Assembly: GCF_013408825.1 (NCBI RefSeq)
Contig: NZ_JACCBZ010000009.1
Coordinates: 62,001 to 126,000 of the forward strand
DNA: 64,000 nucleotides
Reading direction: 5' to 3'
DNA from: Mucilaginibacter tundrae
Lineage (GTDB): Bacteria > Bacteroidota > Bacteroidia > Sphingobacteriales > Sphingobacteriaceae
Each line of letters begins with the position of its first letter. Within the stretch, counting starts at the first letter, position 1. Under the pieces are notes generated by a model that saw only the letters and a program-made list of their open reading frames with translations, was not told where the DNA came from and did no database searches. The position numbers and the translations under genes were made by a program. Shown piece by piece: positions 63,121 to 64,000 of this stretch.

Positions 63121-63813
63121 ATGGAAGATCAGTCAAAACCCAACAAGATAAAAAGAGTACGCCCGGAGACTTTAGAGTTCATTATTTTGTATAATCAGCT
63201 TCGAGGTAAGGCATTTTCCGGCAATACACAATTGGCCGAGGCGCTGGGATTTAATTCAACAAGCTCTATAACTGAGATTATTAAAAGTCGCCAAAATATC
63301 GACCCTGAAAAACTTAGAATTTTTAAAGAAATCTATAAAGATTATTTAACACCACAAAAACCAACAGAAAACACTGTATTGCAACCAGCCGAACCCGGCA
63401 TACCTATGTACGAAATTATAGCAACAGCCTCGGGAGTTGAGATTTATAACGATATTAATGACACCCAAAGTGTGGGCCGAATGAATTTCCCCGGCATTGA
63501 AGAATGCGATTTTGCATTACCTGTTTGGGGTCACAGTATGTACCCCTACCTGGAAAATGGTTGTTGGGTAGCATTAAAGATCATCCACGATAAAAAAATA
63601 TTACCGGGTGAGGTTTATTATATTGAATGGGGAGATTACCGCATGTATAAACGCCTGCTCGCGGGTGACCATCCGGATGAGGTTATCGCCCATTCAGATA
63701 ATACAACTGAGATGATTGGCAACCGCTTAAAGTATGCGCCATTTGTAGTGAAAATTGATGATATTAAAAAACTTTGCTTAGTGAAAGATATACATAAGAA
63801 ACACAACCATTAA
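63121..63813 (+). CDS. HTH/S24 LexA-like transcriptional regulator
   Basis: 230 aa. N-terminal helix-turn-helix (about 28-60: GKAFSGNTQLAEALGFNSTS SITEIIKSR), then a linker and an S24/LexA-type peptidase domain. The catalytic dyad is Ser139 in GHSMYP and Lys177 in YRMYKRLL. A LexA-type Ala-Gly or Cys-Gly cleavage site is not evident; the corresponding stretch reads ATASGVE, so self-cleavage is uncertain. No phage genes are near, so this is more likely a host regulator. ATG start at 63121. Confidence 0.88.
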   Translation: MEDQSKPNKIKRVRPETLEFIILYNQLRGKAFSGNTQLAEALGFNSTSSITEIIKSRQNIDPEKLRIFKEIYKDYLTPQKPTENTVLQPAEPGIPMYEIIATASGVEIYNDINDTQSVGRMNFPGIEECDFALPVWGHSMYPYLENGCWVALKIIHDKKILPGEVYYIEWGDYRMYKRLLAGDHPDEVIAHSDNTTEMIGNRLKYAPFVVKIDDIKKLCLVKDIHKKHNH

Positions 63814-63883
63814 CCTTAATATTAACGGACGAAACATCCTTCAATTAGAAATTACTATATTTAGCTGATACAAAATCAATCTC

Positions 63884-64000
63884 ATGCCGCCAGAGGTCAT
63901 TCAAATCCCATACAGTAAAAAATCAGGATATGCGGGTTTAGCCGTATTACTTATATTGATGTTATTTCTACTAAAAACAGCTGTTACCAACTATTTGGCG
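63884..64000 (+). CDS. Membrane protein, partial (N-terminus only)
   Basis: 39 codons from the ATG at 63884 run off the right edge without a stop. A short polar start (MPPEVIQIPYSKKSGYAG) leads into a hydrophobic helix (LAVLLILMLFLL). The family cannot be told from this fragment. Confidence 0.6.
   Translation, partial: MPPEVIQIPYSKKSGYAGLAVLLILMLFLLKTAVTNYLA

Noticed and set aside
63121..63813. S24 repressor as sign of a prophage
   Set aside because: No integrase, structural, lysis or replication gene is in the neighbouring visible sequence.

Overview
The window is a piece of a Bacteroidota chromosome. It looks most like Sphingobacteriaceae (Mucilaginibacter/Pedobacter type), judging from the gldKLMN and SprE/PorW type IX secretion genes, the TAnnTTTG promoter elements, the weak Shine-Dalgarno signals, the AT-rich intergenic regions and the F-type ATP synthase operon without beta and epsilon genes. 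The genus is an inference; there is no rRNA or tRNA gene in the window. I see no insertion sequence, prophage or CRISPR array.

Layout. 0-21 kb is ordinary chromosomal content: a response regulator cut by the left edge, a D15-type outer-membrane barrel, a GntP gluconate permease, a Tat-signal VOC protein, a Bcr-type drug exporter, a three-gene MCE/Mla lipid transporter (mlaE-mlaF-mlaD), a CPA1 Na+/H+ antiporter, an MFS permease with a palindromic operator, a type I pullulanase, a DsbA/FrnE-like protein, a PfkB sugar kinase, two tandem cupin_8/JmjC-like paralogues, a fasciclin protein and the HemW heme chaperone.

21-42 kb is one surface-polysaccharide locus, all on the minus strand and transcribed from 41.8 kb down to 21 kb. 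It holds an SLBB/Wza-like exporter, a Wzz-like co-polymerase without kinase domain, six genes for a CDP-3,6-dideoxyhexose (E3 reductase, RfbF, RfbG, RfbJ/S-like reductase, RfbH, RfbE-like 2-epimerase), a Wzx flippase, a Wzy polymerase, six glycosyltransferases, an acetyltransferase, a second SDR epimerase and the initiating sugar-phosphate transferase. Genes overlap by a few bases or nearly touch. The central part is clearly more AT-rich than the flanks, which suggests acquisition by transfer.

42-56 kb holds DUF4271 and hemD, then gldK-gldL-gldM-gldN (core of the type IX secretion/gliding machine). On the other strand lie sprE/porW, a class A penicillin-binding protein and uvrC. 56-62 kb is the ATP synthase operon atpZ-(atpI-like)-atpB-E-F-H-A-G. 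The last 2 kb carry two unknown small genes, an S24/HTH regulator and the start of a membrane protein cut by the right edge.

Most notable: (1) three hairpin elements built from inverted arrays of 7-bp repeats, each with a different heptamer, at 58.7, 61.0 and 62.6 kb in and after the ATP synthase operon, plus a GC-rich hairpin just after atpE; (2) a complete CDP-3,6-dideoxyhexose pathway whose E3 reductase has its 2Fe-2S domain at the C-terminus, the reverse of the classical AscD order; (3) dispersed palindromic elements at 3.8, 16.6 and 50.9 kb.
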